Assembly: GCA_905214195.1 (NCBI GenBank)
Contig: CAJMLH010000024.1
Location: forward strand, 1 to 29,718
Reading direction: 5' to 3'
Source of the DNA: an uncultured bacterium
GTDB lineage: Bacteria > Bacillota > Clostridia > Peptostreptococcales > Anaerovoracaceae
DNA length: 29,718 nt
Shown: piece by piece, positions 1-8,140 of the stretch
Layout: each line of letters begins with the position of its first letter
How positions within the stretch are numbered: position 1 is the stretch's first letter
The notes under the pieces: model-generated
Told to the model about the DNA's origin: nothing
The model's database searches: none
Seen by the model: the letters and a program-made list of their open reading frames with translations, nothing else
Position numbers and translations under genes: made by a program

Positions 1-274
1 AAGTACCCTAGTTATTGGGACTAGGGTACCACCAACTCTTTTTGTCCTATAGGCCCAATCCTTATCATCGCTAAGGAGACTTTATCCAGTACAATCAATT
101 TTAAGTTAAGACCTGCTGCCCTATTATGACCGGTTTCTCCGTCAGCAATGCTGTAAGTCCAAAATGCTTTCATATTATGTACCATTTTACCATATATATT
201 GTAAATTAGTTACGGCTCTATCCTTTTATGCAGCACCCAAATATAAACTGTTCCTAAGATATATCTCTATAATC
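1..274. other. Unassigned flank downstream of the pfl genes
   Basis: I see no confident gene here. A 50-codon open frame lies on the minus strand at 173-21. It starts with ATG but has no convincing ribosome binding site, and I do not recognise its product. Its TAG stop falls inside the hairpin at 3-29. The stretch could be the 3' end of a decayed gene or an RNA leader reading out of the window's left edge. Confidence 0.3.
3..29. other. Perfect 10-bp hairpin at the left edge
   Basis: GTACCCTAGT (3-12) and ACTAGGGTAC (20-29) pair perfectly around a 7-nt loop. Read on the minus strand the stem is followed by TT and then the window ends, so a terminator T-run cannot be confirmed. A plus-strand T-run at about 38-43 is too far from the stem to be convincing. 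Confidence 0.5.
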
Positions 275-306
275 AAAAAAGTCTTCGGATCCAACCGAAG
301 ACTTTT
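275..306 (-). terminator. Intrinsic terminator after pflA
   Basis: A 12-bp perfect stem is formed by AAAAGTCTTCGG (277-288) and CCGAAGACTTTT (295-306) with a 6-nt loop. Read on the minus strand it ends in a run of Ts (plus-strand As at 275-280). It lies 15 nt past the pflA stop codon and closes the pflB-pflA unit. Confidence 0.9.
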
Positions 307-320
307 AAATTCAAACAGTA

Positions 321-1025
321 TCAATATTTAACTATTTTCTTAAGTTCTGACAGACGCTCTGCATCCATAGGCGGAACTCCTTTTAATCTATAAGTTATAC
401 CTAATTTGCCGTATTTATTTACAGCCATTGTATGATAACCTAACAGTTCTACCTTATCTATATGCTTTATGCCCTTTATAAACTCATTTAAGGCCTCCAT
501 ATCGGCCTCTGTATCGTTTATATCAGGAACCACTACATTTCTTATCCATACATGTCTGTCATGCTCATTTATTACATCTATAAGCTTAAACAGGGTGTCC
601 TGCTCTCGACCGGTTATGATTTTAAATCTTTCGGAATCCGGATGTTTTATATCCAGCAGTACCAAATCACACTGTTTAATGACTTCATCTGTATATTCGT
701 CAATATATGTACCGCTGGTGTCTACAGCAGTATTTATTCCCTTCGCTTTGAGGGCTTTAATAGCCTCTATAAGAAATTCTCCTTGCATCAGAGGCTCTCC
801 ACCGGAAAAGGTTACTCCGCCCTTATCTCCATAATAAGGCATCCCCCTTACAGCCCAGTGTACTATCTCATCTATTTCTATATCACGCCCACCGTCTTCA
901 TTCCAAGAATCCGGATTATGGCAATACAAACATCTTGCAGGACATCCTTGCATAAAAAATACAGTCCTTATTCCCGGTCCGTCAACGGCTCCAAATGTTT
1001 CTATGGAATGTAATCTGCCTTTCAT
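321..1025 (-). CDS. pflA: Pyruvate formate-lyase activating enzyme
   Basis: This is a cytosolic radical-SAM enzyme that installs the glycyl radical on pyruvate formate-lyase. Near the N-terminus the protein has the CX3CX2C iron-sulfur motif (GCPARCLYCHNP) and the family phrase ETFGAVDGPGIRTV. It also has TFSGGEP, the SAM-binding GGE-type motif. At 234 residues it is a little shorter than the 246-residue E. coli enzyme. I chose the ATG at 1025 because AAGGAGG sits just upstream. An upstream ATG at 1091 would run through the intercistronic hairpin and adds residues unlike the family. The gene lies 98 nt after pflB on the same strand and is followed by a strong terminator, so the two form one unit. 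The identification is firm. Confidence 0.96.
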   Translation of the reverse strand: MKGRLHSIETFGAVDGPGIRTVFFMQGCPARCLYCHNPDSWNEDGGRDIEIDEIVHWAVRGMPYYGDKGGVTFSGGEPLMQGEFLIEAIKALKAKGINTAVDTSGTYIDEYTDEVIKQCDLVLLDIKHPDSERFKIITGREQDTLFKLIDVINEHDRHVWIRNVVVPDINDTEADMEALNEFIKGIKHIDKVELLGYHTMAVNKYGKLGITYRLKGVPPMDAERLSELKKIVKY

Positions 1026-1046
1026 TTTTGCCTCCTTGCCAATAGC

Positions 1047-1078
1047 ATACGAGGTGCTCTGTAAAGGGCACCTCGTAT
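1047..1078 (-). other. Intercistronic hairpin between pflB and pflA
   Basis: ATACGAGGTGC (1047-1057) and GCACCTCGTAT (1068-1078) form a perfect 11-bp stem with a 10-nt loop. No T-run follows on the minus strand, so it is not a standard terminator there. In this position it could slow 3' decay of the pflB message or cause partial attenuation, giving much more lyase than activase. That role is inferred. Confidence 0.75.
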
Positions 1079-1123
1079 AGCTTTTTAGCATTTTATTTTA
1101 TCAAGGATTTATAGTCGTAGTTA

Positions 1124-3355
1124 TTATACGCTCTGGTGGAATGTTCTTGCGATAACTTCCTTCTGGTGGTTCTTGGACAGTGCATTAAATCTTACTGCAT
1201 ATCCGGATACTCTTACTGTCAAGTTAGGGTACTTTTCAGGATTTTCGTAAGCATCTTCCAGAAGGTCTCTGTTAAGAACATTTACATTCAGATGATGAGC
1301 TCCTCTGTCGAAGTAACCGTTAAGCAATCCAACGAGAGTAGTAGTTCTTTCATCTTTTTCCTTACCAAGTGCAGCAGGAGTGATGGAGAATGTGTTGGAA
1401 ACTCCGTCCTGGCAAGTATCCCAGTCAATCTTGGATACTGAGTTCAATGATGCTACTGCACCGTGGCTGTCTCTTTCGTGCATTGGGTTAGCACCAGGAG
1501 CAAACGGAGTGCCTGCTCTTCTTCCGTCAGGAGTGTTACCTGTCTTCTTACCGTACATTACATTTGAAGTAATTGTCAGTACGGACAGAGTGTGTACGGA
1601 ATTTCTGTAAGTAGGGTGCTTTCTCAATTCTTCTATTGTTCTTTCAGAAATCTTAACTGCGATATCGTCTACTCTGTCATCATCGTTTCCGTATTTAGGG
1701 AATTCGCCTTCAGTTCTGAAGTCAACGATTACGCCGTTTTCGTCTCTGATTGGATATACTTTTGCATATTTGATAGCGGACAGTGAGTCAGCTGCTACAG
1801 AGAATCCTGCAACACCAAATGCCATCAGTCTCTTAACTTCTGAGTCAAGGAATGCCATCTGTGAACGCTCAAAGTCATACTTATCGTGCATGAAGTGAAT
1901 GATGTTCATGATGTTTACATAAAGTTCGCACAGCCAAGCAAGGTAAATGTTGAATCTTTCCCAAGCAACATCAAAGTCGATAGGGCCGTCGCCAACTGCT
2001 TCCATCTGAGGTCCTACATGTTCGCCTGTTCTTTCATCAATACCACCGTTCAGACCTAAGAGCAGAATCTTAGCAAGGTTACATCTTGCTCCGAAGAACT
2101 GCATCTGTTCACCCATCTGAATAGCTGATACGCAGCAAGCGATGGAGTAGTCTTCACCATATGCAGGTCTCATCTTGTCGTCGTTTTCGTACTGAATTGA
2201 GTCAGTGTCTATTGAAACCTGTGCACAGAATCTCTTGAATGGATCCGGCAGGTCTTTTGACCAAAGAACTGTAAGGTTTGGTTCCGGAGCAGGTCCCAAG
2301 TTGTACAGAGTCTGAAGTACTCTGAATGAGTTCTTTGTAACTTTATGTCTTCCGTCTTTACCAACACCACCGATACCTTCAGTGATCCACATTGGATCTC
2401 CTCCGAAGAGTTCGTTGTATTCGCTAGTTCTCAGGTGTCTTGCAACTCTCAGCTTCAGGATATAGTCGTCGATGAATTCCTGAATCTGTTCTTCTGTGTA
2501 AGTTCCGCGAGCAAGGTCTCTTTCTGCATAAATGTCGATGAATGTGGAAGTTCTTCCAATTGACATTGCTGCACCGTTTTCTTCCTTGATACCTGCAAGA
2601 TATGCGAAGTAAGTCCACTGGATAGCTTCCTTAACATCCTTTGCAGGTCCTGAAATGTCATATCCGTAAGATTCTGCCATCTTCTTGATTTCTTTGAGGG
2701 CAGTGATTTCATTAGTAATTTCTTCTGCAGTTCTGATGTTTTCTTCGCTCATTACATGTCTTGAAGCAATCATTTCATGATCTTTCTTCTTTTCTTCAAT
2801 GAGGAAGTCTATACCATAAAGAGCTGCTCTTCTGTAGTCGCCGATGATTCTTCCACGACCGTAAGCATCAGGAAGACCTGTGATAAATCCAAGGTGTCTT
2901 ACCTGTCTCATTTCTTTTGAGTATGCTTTGAATACTCCGTCGTTGTGAGTAGTTATGTAATCGAACATTCTGTCGATTTCTTCAGGAAGCTTTTCGCCAT
3001 ATTCAGCTACTTCTTCTCTTACCATTTTGATTCCGCCGAACGGGCAGATACCTCTCTTCAAAGGTTCGTCTGTCTGAAGTCCAACGATAATATCTTTTCC
3101 CGGTACTATGTATCCAGGTCCGAAAGCATTGATTCTCATGATTCTGCTTGCGTCTACCTTTAAAGTACCGCCTGCTTTTCTTTCTGCTACAAGCAGTTCC
3201 TGTACTCTGTCAGAACATTCTTTTGTTCTTGCTGTAGGGCCTGCCAAGAAGCTTGCATCACCATCATATGGCTTGTAGTTAAGATGAATAAATTCTTCTA
3301 CTGCAATGTTTTCTGTCCAGCTACCTTCGACGAAGCCTTCCCACTCTTTTCTCAT
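1124..3355 (-). CDS. pflB: Formate C-acetyltransferase (pyruvate formate-lyase)
   Basis: This enzyme splits pyruvate with CoA into acetyl-CoA and formate in the cytosol, a central step of anaerobic fermentation. The active-site cysteine pair is present (IACCVS, about residues 407-408). Near the C-terminus is the glycyl-radical motif RVSGYAVRF, with the glycine near residue 718. The length of 743 residues fits the family (about 740-760). Two ATGs are available, at 3364 and 3355. The AGGAGG element (3365-3370) touches the first but sits 9 nt from the second, so I chose 3355. A promoter with an internal palindrome lies about 130 nt upstream. The activase follows directly. The identification is firm. 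Confidence 0.98.
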   Translation of the reverse strand: MRKEWEGFVEGSWTENIAVEEFIHLNYKPYDGDASFLAGPTARTKECSDRVQELLVAERKAGGTLKVDASRIMRINAFGPGYIVPGKDIIVGLQTDEPLKRGICPFGGIKMVREEVAEYGEKLPEEIDRMFDYITTHNDGVFKAYSKEMRQVRHLGFITGLPDAYGRGRIIGDYRRAALYGIDFLIEEKKKDHEMIASRHVMSEENIRTAEEITNEITALKEIKKMAESYGYDISGPAKDVKEAIQWTYFAYLAGIKEENGAAMSIGRTSTFIDIYAERDLARGTYTEEQIQEFIDDYILKLRVARHLRTSEYNELFGGDPMWITEGIGGVGKDGRHKVTKNSFRVLQTLYNLGPAPEPNLTVLWSKDLPDPFKRFCAQVSIDTDSIQYENDDKMRPAYGEDYSIACCVSAIQMGEQMQFFGARCNLAKILLLGLNGGIDERTGEHVGPQMEAVGDGPIDFDVAWERFNIYLAWLCELYVNIMNIIHFMHDKYDFERSQMAFLDSEVKRLMAFGVAGFSVAADSLSAIKYAKVYPIRDENGVIVDFRTEGEFPKYGNDDDRVDDIAVKISERTIEELRKHPTYRNSVHTLSVLTITSNVMYGKKTGNTPDGRRAGTPFAPGANPMHERDSHGAVASLNSVSKIDWDTCQDGVSNTFSITPAALGKEKDERTTTLVGLLNGYFDRGAHHLNVNVLNRDLLEDAYENPEKYPNLTVRVSGYAVRFNALSKNHQKEVIARTFHQSV

Positions 3356-3390
3356 ACTATACATCCTCCTAAAATTTGTTCCGTTTACCT

Positions 3391-3617
3391 TTTGTATATT
3401 GTATACAAATGCTGCTAATAAAAAATGGTTTACTCAACAATGTTCATTGATTTCGTTAAGAACATAACAGTTTCACCATGTCTATAATATACCCGTGTAT
3501 ACATGATAGTCAAACATTTTTTTGAAAAATTTTTGCATTTTTTTCAGTACACAAAAATGCCTTTTATTCCCAGTATTTCAATGGGTAACGCAGCCCCTGA
3601 ATTTATTGATGTATACA
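3391..3617. promoter_or_regulatory. Three TGTATACA palindromes around the pflB promoter
   Basis: The octamer TGTATACA occurs at 3400-3407, 3496-3503 and 3610-3617. The first copy is part of TTGTATACAA and of a larger dyad, TTTGTATA at 3391-3398 with TATACAAA at 3402-3409. The middle copy lies between the -35 and -10 elements of the proposed pflB promoter. I noticed no other copy when scanning the window by eye. The arrangement looks like a repressor operator set; the regulator is unknown. Confidence 0.6.
3484..3513 (-). promoter_or_regulatory. Promoter of pflB-pflA
   Basis: On the minus strand the -35 is TTGACT (3513-3508). The -10 is TATATT (3491-3486, 16-bp spacer) or TATTAT (3489-3484, 18-bp spacer). 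Transcription would start near 3478, giving a leader of about 120 nt that contains one TGTATACA copy. Confidence 0.65.
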
Positions 3618-3698
3618 GGTGTCATACTTAAGTTTTTTCATATTATATACTCATAAAATTCGCTCTTTCATATCATACTACCAATGGGAGGAAGCAGT

Positions 3699-4742
3699 AT
3701 GACCAATGATTTTTTCTTAGATATTATAAAAAGTTTATGGCATGTAATTTCTATATTTCTCAATGCCCTTGCCCCTTTATTTATTGGCCTGATTTTGGCT
3801 TATCTTTTTAACCCTGCCGTGGAATGGGTACGACAGAAAATCTCAGGAATGCCCAAACTGCCATTTCCTCAGGAATCGCCTTCCGGAAGAGGAATCGCTA
3901 TTTTCATAACATATTCGTCGGTTTTCATCATACTGATGATGATAATTTATGCCTTTATCGTTCTGATTATTGGTGCTCTGCCCTCAGGCGGGCCGGCAGC
4001 TACTTTTGAAAGTGTTTACAATTACTTTGAATCTTCACTGGAGCGAATCTCTGCTTTTATGTCGCAGCATATAGATCCCAATGATGCCAAACAGGCTGTT
4101 CTGCATAAATTAAAAGAACATTTTTCTTTTTCAGGCATAATGGACTTTGCTGCCTCGGCAGCATCAAATACGGTAAGTCTGTTTATAGGACTTGTTGCAA
4201 GCATATACTTACTCAAGGACAAGGAATTCTTTCTGTCTCTTTGGCAAAAATTTCTTTCCTTGATTTTAAAACAAAAAACTCACGGAATCACCAACGAGAT
4301 TCTAAGCGAAATCAACATCGTTATTACTACATTTATAAAAGGAGCTCTTATTGACAGCCTTATAGTCGCTCTGCTTTCCTCTATTGCCCTCTCTGTCGTT
4401 GGTGTGGACTATGCAGTTATAATCGGTATAATAGGTGGAATTTTAAATATCATTCCTTATTTTGGCCCTATCTTCGGGATGATTCCCGCTTTCATAGTAG
4501 CTTTCACAACAGATGGAATCGGGCAAGCTGTACTGACAATAGCCGCTCTTTTTCTTATTCAGCAATTGGACAGTAATTTCATATATCCTAAAGTTGTGGG
4601 TTCATCTACAGGACTTCACCCTCTATTCGTTCTGATTTCAGTAAGCTTTTTCGGATACTTCGGCGGAATCGGCGGAATGCTTATAGCTGTTCCTGTTGCC
4701 GGCATATTTCAAGTTGTAATAAAAAAATTGACTTACAGATAG
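3699..4742 (+). CDS. AI-2E family transporter (PerM/YtvI-like)
   Basis: This is an integral membrane protein of 347 residues with about seven or eight hydrophobic segments. The pattern is typical of the AI-2E exporter (formerly UPF0118) family. It has an N-terminal helix pair, a long extracytoplasmic stretch around residues 90-150, and a C-terminal cluster with INIIPYFGP-like and DSNFIYPKVVG phrases. The family includes putative autoinducer-2, small-solute and sodium-proton exporters; the substrate here cannot be told from sequence. I chose ATG 3699 because GGGAGGA (3686-3692) is 7 nt upstream. The earlier ATG at 3684 overlaps that site. It is transcribed away from pflB, and one TGTATACA copy lies about 80 nt upstream of the start codon. 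The 3' end is part of a shared terminator. Confidence 0.88.
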   Translation: MTNDFFLDIIKSLWHVISIFLNALAPLFIGLILAYLFNPAVEWVRQKISGMPKLPFPQESPSGRGIAIFITYSSVFIILMMIIYAFIVLIIGALPSGGPAATFESVYNYFESSLERISAFMSQHIDPNDAKQAVLHKLKEHFSFSGIMDFAASAASNTVSLFIGLVASIYLLKDKEFFLSLWQKFLSLILKQKTHGITNEILSEINIVITTFIKGALIDSLIVALLSSIALSVVGVDYAVIIGIIGGILNIIPYFGPIFGMIPAFIVAFTTDGIGQAVLTIAALFLIQQLDSNFIYPKVVGSSTGLHPLFVLISVSFFGYFGGIGGMLIAVPVAGIFQVVIKKLTYR

Positions 4743-4772
4743 TTTCACCAATCAGGGAACTACCTGTAAGTC
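4721..4772 (-). terminator. Terminator of the arc operon, overlapping the AI-2E gene's end
   Basis: GACTTACAGATAG (4730-4742) pairs with CTACCTGTAAGTC (4760-4772) with one wobble. On the minus strand the stem is followed by AATTTTTTT (plus As at 4721-4727), so it ends arcC transcription. One arm lies inside the last codons of the AI-2E gene. On the plus strand the following T-run is weak. Confidence 0.8.
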
Positions 4773-4778
4773 TTTCAA

Positions 4779-5723
4779 TTATGCAAAGGTTACTGTCGTA
4801 CCTGTTTTTTGTTCCAAAGCCTCGGCAGCTTTATCCAGAGATGTTATAATTGCCTTTTTTTCCGGATTTGCTCTGACAAATTTCATCGCCGCCTTTACTT
4901 TAGGAAGCATACTTCCCGCAGCAAAATGCCCTTCTCTACAATATTTATCTGCTTCTTTAAGATTCATCGATGTGATATCCCGTTGGTTTGGCTTGTTAAA
5001 ATTTACAGCTACCTTTTCAACTTCCGTCAAAATCAGCAATATATCCGCTCCAACATGTTCCGCCAACAGTTCGGCTGCGAAATCTTTATCTATAACGGCA
5101 TCTACACCCTCCAGCGAACCGTCGGATTTTTCGATTACCGGAATGCCCCCGCCGCCGCAACTTATTACGACCGTAGAATTCCATAATTTTTTTATAGCAT
5201 GGAGCTCAACTATTTTTTGCGGCAAAGGCGATGCCACAACACGGCGCCATCCCCTGCCCGAATCTTCTTTCATTGTATAATTTTTTTCTGCTGCAATTTG
5301 TCTTGCTTCCTCTTCTTTATAAAAAGGCCCTATAGGTTTAGTCGGCGTCTCAAACGCTGGATCATTCTCATCAACCACCATCTGAGTTGCCACTGTGACT
5401 ACAGGTATATTTTTATTGCGCTTGTTAAGGGCATACTTAATGCATTGCTGTAAGTGATATCCTATATATCCCTGCGACATTGCGCCGCATACATCAAATG
5501 GCATGGCGGGAGTTACATCTGCGGCTGTCTCAGATGCCAAAAGAATTCTCCCTACTTGTGGGCCGTTGCCGTGAACTACTGCTATCTCATATCCCTTATC
5601 GCATATTTCAGCAATTTTTTCACTGGTTTGTCTTACAACTCTAAGCTGAGCTTCGGCGGTAGGTTCATCCTTGCCTGACTGCAATGCATTGCCACCGAGA
5701 GCTATTACTATTTTTTCAGTCAT
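4779..5723 (-). CDS. arcC: Carbamate kinase
   Basis: This is the third enzyme of the arginine deiminase pathway. It transfers phosphate from carbamoyl phosphate to ADP, giving ATP, ammonia and CO2. The 314-residue protein opens with KIVIALGGNAL, the phosphate-binding N-terminus of the amino acid kinase fold. It carries VVHGNGPQVG and CGGGGIPV, all hallmarks of carbamate kinases. The ATG at 5723 is preceded by AGGAGG at the right distance. A longer frame back to 5771 would overlap arcA and adds unrelated residues. Only 8 nt separate it from arcA. A bidirectional hairpin follows the stop. Confidence 0.97.
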   Translation of the reverse strand: MTEKIVIALGGNALQSGKDEPTAEAQLRVVRQTSEKIAEICDKGYEIAVVHGNGPQVGRILLASETAADVTPAMPFDVCGAMSQGYIGYHLQQCIKYALNKRNKNIPVVTVATQMVVDENDPAFETPTKPIGPFYKEEEARQIAAEKNYTMKEDSGRGWRRVVASPLPQKIVELHAIKKLWNSTVVISCGGGGIPVIEKSDGSLEGVDAVIDKDFAAELLAEHVGADILLILTEVEKVAVNFNKPNQRDITSMNLKEADKYCREGHFAAGSMLPKVKAAMKFVRANPEKKAIITSLDKAAEALEQKTGTTVTFA

Positions 5724-5731
5724 ATTACCTC

Positions 5732-6955
5732 CTACTGTAAATTCTGACGGCTGACCGGACACGACATGCATCTCGGACCGCCTCTGCCTCTTGAAAGTTC
5801 AGCACTTGGTATTGTTAAAACTTTTATACCGTGCTTATCCAACAAATCATTTGTAACATAGTTTCTTTCATAAGTTACCACCGTTCCCGGTGCGATGCAC
5901 AGCGTATTGGAGCCGTCGTTCCATTGCTCCCTCTGTGCTGCCATCATATCATCTCCTCCGCACCTTATAAGCTCTACCGCCGGCAGCCCAAGCTCCTTGG
6001 CAAGGATTTTGTCCAAAGCGCCTCTTATAGTCTTAAAACTCAATTTTCCGCCTTTGCCCGCAGTCAATTCATACACCGAGAGCGGCCCCTCTATTTCAGG
6101 ATGAATTGTAAATTTATCATAATCCACCATGGTGAATACGGTATCAAGGTGCATAAAAGCTCTGCATTTAGGAATATCAAATACTATTACTTTTTTAAAT
6201 TCGGAATTTTGAAAGAGATTTTCGGCAAAATTTTCTATCCCGGCAATTGTTGTCCTCTCGGAATATCCTACTGCCACCACATCTTCTGACAATACAAGAA
6301 TATCGCCACCCTCCAAAGAGTAGTCATCATATATATCATAAAACTTTTTGCTCTCTTCACTTGCAAAATCCGGAGAATATTCAAACATATATTTTAAAAG
6401 CAACGATTCACGCCTTCTGGCAGGCGTATGCATATGGTGTATATTTATTCCGTTTCCTATGCAAGCCCCCGGGTCTCTGGTAAAATACAAATTTGGCATA
6501 GGGTCCATAACATACGGATAATCAGCTTTTGTCAAATCTGATAGTGAACCCGTCTTTATTTTGCCAAGATCTTTTCGCTTTACCCCCTCTATAATCTTTT
6601 CGACCATTTCTTCCACAGGCAACCCCATAAGAAATGATTTTATTGCTTCTCTCGTCCCGTCAGACTCTATAAAGCTAAGCTGCGTCATATCATCTATAAA
6701 ATTTTCCCTGATTTTGTCATCCTGCAAAGCCTTTGCGGTTTCCTGCCGATAATATATGACCTCCGTCCCGTTGTCTTTCAGAATATTTGCAAAAGCATCA
6801 TGTTCTTTCTGGGCTTCTTTTAGATAAGGTACATCATCAAACAGAAGTCTCTCCATTGTAGACGGTGTTAATGCTTCTATTTCTTTTCCGGGTCTGTGAA
6901 GCAAGACTTTTTCAAGTTTGCCTATCTCGGAATAATTGTGGATTCCTCTGCTCAT
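5732..6955 (-). CDS. arcA: Arginine deiminase
   Basis: This cytosolic enzyme converts L-arginine to citrulline and ammonia, the first step of the ADI pathway. Its 407 residues match the family length. Visible hallmarks are the start SEIGKLEKVLLHRPGKE, the FTRDPGACIG segment, the EGGDIL motif, and the C-terminal GGPRCMSCP with the catalytic cysteine near residue 396. AAAGGAAA precedes the ATG. It is the middle gene of arcB-arcA-arcC, with 40 nt to arcB upstream and 8 nt to arcC downstream. No arginine/ornithine antiporter (arcD) is next to it, so uptake must be encoded elsewhere. The identification is firm. Confidence 0.97.
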   Translation of the reverse strand: MSRGIHNYSEIGKLEKVLLHRPGKEIEALTPSTMERLLFDDVPYLKEAQKEHDAFANILKDNGTEVIYYRQETAKALQDDKIRENFIDDMTQLSFIESDGTREAIKSFLMGLPVEEMVEKIIEGVKRKDLGKIKTGSLSDLTKADYPYVMDPMPNLYFTRDPGACIGNGINIHHMHTPARRRESLLLKYMFEYSPDFASEESKKFYDIYDDYSLEGGDILVLSEDVVAVGYSERTTIAGIENFAENLFQNSEFKKVIVFDIPKCRAFMHLDTVFTMVDYDKFTIHPEIEGPLSVYELTAGKGGKLSFKTIRGALDKILAKELGLPAVELIRCGGDDMMAAQREQWNDGSNTLCIAPGTVVTYERNYVTNDLLDKHGIKVLTIPSAELSRGRGGPRCMSCPVSRQNLQ

Positions 6956-6995
6956 AAAAATTTCCTTTCTTTAGATTGTGCAGTTTGGTACAAGC

Positions 6996-7991
6996 CTAAG
7001 CCATTGTGCTTATAATTACCGCCTTTATGGTGTGCATCCTGTTTTCCGCTTCGTCAAAAACTTTTGAATATCCTGCGTTGAACACATCATCAGTCACTTC
7101 TCTGATATCGTATCCTTTTTCTTTCTGTTCTTTAGCAAGGGTAGTTTCAAAATCATGAAAAGATGGCAGACAGTGCATGAAAATCACATCTTTGTTTCCG
7201 GTTTTTTTCATCAGTTCGCAGTCCACTCTGTATGGAGTAAGAAGCTTAACTCGTTCCGGAATTTTATCCTCTTCTCCCATGGAAGCCCATATATCCGTAT
7301 ATATTACATCTGCTCCCTTAAGGCAGCTTTCTTCTGAAGAAATTTCTATTATAGCTCCTGTTTTTTCAGCAACTGCATTTACTTCTTTCAAAATCTCATT
7401 ATCCACCTGCTTAACCAATTCCTCAGGACCGTAAGCCACAAAATGCATACCCATCTTTGCACAACCCTGCATCCACGCATATGACATATTGTTTCGTACA
7501 TCACCGCAAAAAACAACTTTCACTTGATGAAGTGGTTTGGCAACATGTTCTTCAATAGTCATCATATCTGCCAATATCTGAGTAGGATGATCCACATCAG
7601 TAAGTCCGTTCCATACCGGAACTCCCGAATGTTTTGCAAGACTTTCCACTACACTCTGGTCATAACCTCTATACTCTATTCCATCATAAAAACGGCCAAG
7701 AACTTTTGCTGTATCTTCAAGGGATTCTTTTTTACCCATCTGGGAGCTTTTACTGTCAAGAAATGTCACATTCCCGCCTTCTTGATGACACGCAACCTCA
7801 AATGCACATCTTGTTCTTGTAGATGTTTTTTCAAACAAAAGACATATATTTTTTCCTTTAAGAAGCTGATTAAAGATACCCATCTTGGACTTAGCTTTCA
7901 ATTCTTTGGCCAAATCAAGAAGATATCTTATCTCTTCAGGTCTAAGATCCATAAGTGTGAGGAAACTTCTTCCTTTTAAATTAACTGCCAT
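6996..7991 (-). CDS. arcB: Ornithine carbamoyltransferase (catabolic type)
   Basis: In this operon the enzyme probably runs in the catabolic direction, splitting citrulline with phosphate into ornithine and carbamoyl phosphate. The 331-residue protein has the carbamoyl-phosphate motif STRTRCAFE, the GLTDVDHPTQ segment and the ornithine-site HCLPSFHD. Length and the STRTRCAFE variant fit catabolic ArcB proteins. AAGGAG precedes the ATG. It is the first gene of the operon, an order (B-A-C) less common than A-B-C. An anabolic role is possible in principle but unlikely beside arcA and arcC. Confidence 0.96.
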   Translation of the reverse strand: MAVNLKGRSFLTLMDLRPEEIRYLLDLAKELKAKSKMGIFNQLLKGKNICLLFEKTSTRTRCAFEVACHQEGGNVTFLDSKSSQMGKKESLEDTAKVLGRFYDGIEYRGYDQSVVESLAKHSGVPVWNGLTDVDHPTQILADMMTIEEHVAKPLHQVKVVFCGDVRNNMSYAWMQGCAKMGMHFVAYGPEELVKQVDNEILKEVNAVAEKTGAIIEISSEESCLKGADVIYTDIWASMGEEDKIPERVKLLTPYRVDCELMKKTGNKDVIFMHCLPSFHDFETTLAKEQKEKGYDIREVTDDVFNAGYSKVFDEAENRMHTIKAVIISTMA

Positions 7992-8068
7992 TTCTGTAAT
8001 CTCCTTTTTTATTTTTTATTCTTTCCAAAAGGATATACAAATATTATGAATTAGTGAGTTGATTTCTT

Positions 8069-8096
8069 ACTATAAGTCTGTTATGCTACTGTTCAA
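8069..8096 (-). promoter_or_regulatory. Candidate promoter of the arc operon
   Basis: On the minus strand TTGAAC (8096-8091) and TATAGT (8074-8069) are separated by 16 bp, about 80 nt before the arcB start. No clear ArgR box could be recognised by eye. Confidence 0.55.
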
Positions 8097-8140
8097 TCAA
8101 TAAAAACACAAATAAATTTAAGCAGAAAGGGTACAAATCG

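Noticed and set aside
1..60. A second T-box leader reading off the left edge
   Set aside because: Only the GGTGGTACC core matches. The following GCG is missing, I could not find a convincing stem I with specifier loop, and the downstream gene is outside the window.
1026..1091. Longer pflA start at 1091
   Set aside because: The extension would be translated from the intercistronic hairpin, is unlike activase N-termini, and the internal ATG at 1025 has a strong AGGAGG.
2455..2712. Overlapping minus-strand frames inside pflB (72-85 codons)
   Set aside because: They are out-of-frame shadows of pflB without ribosome binding sites or recognisable products.
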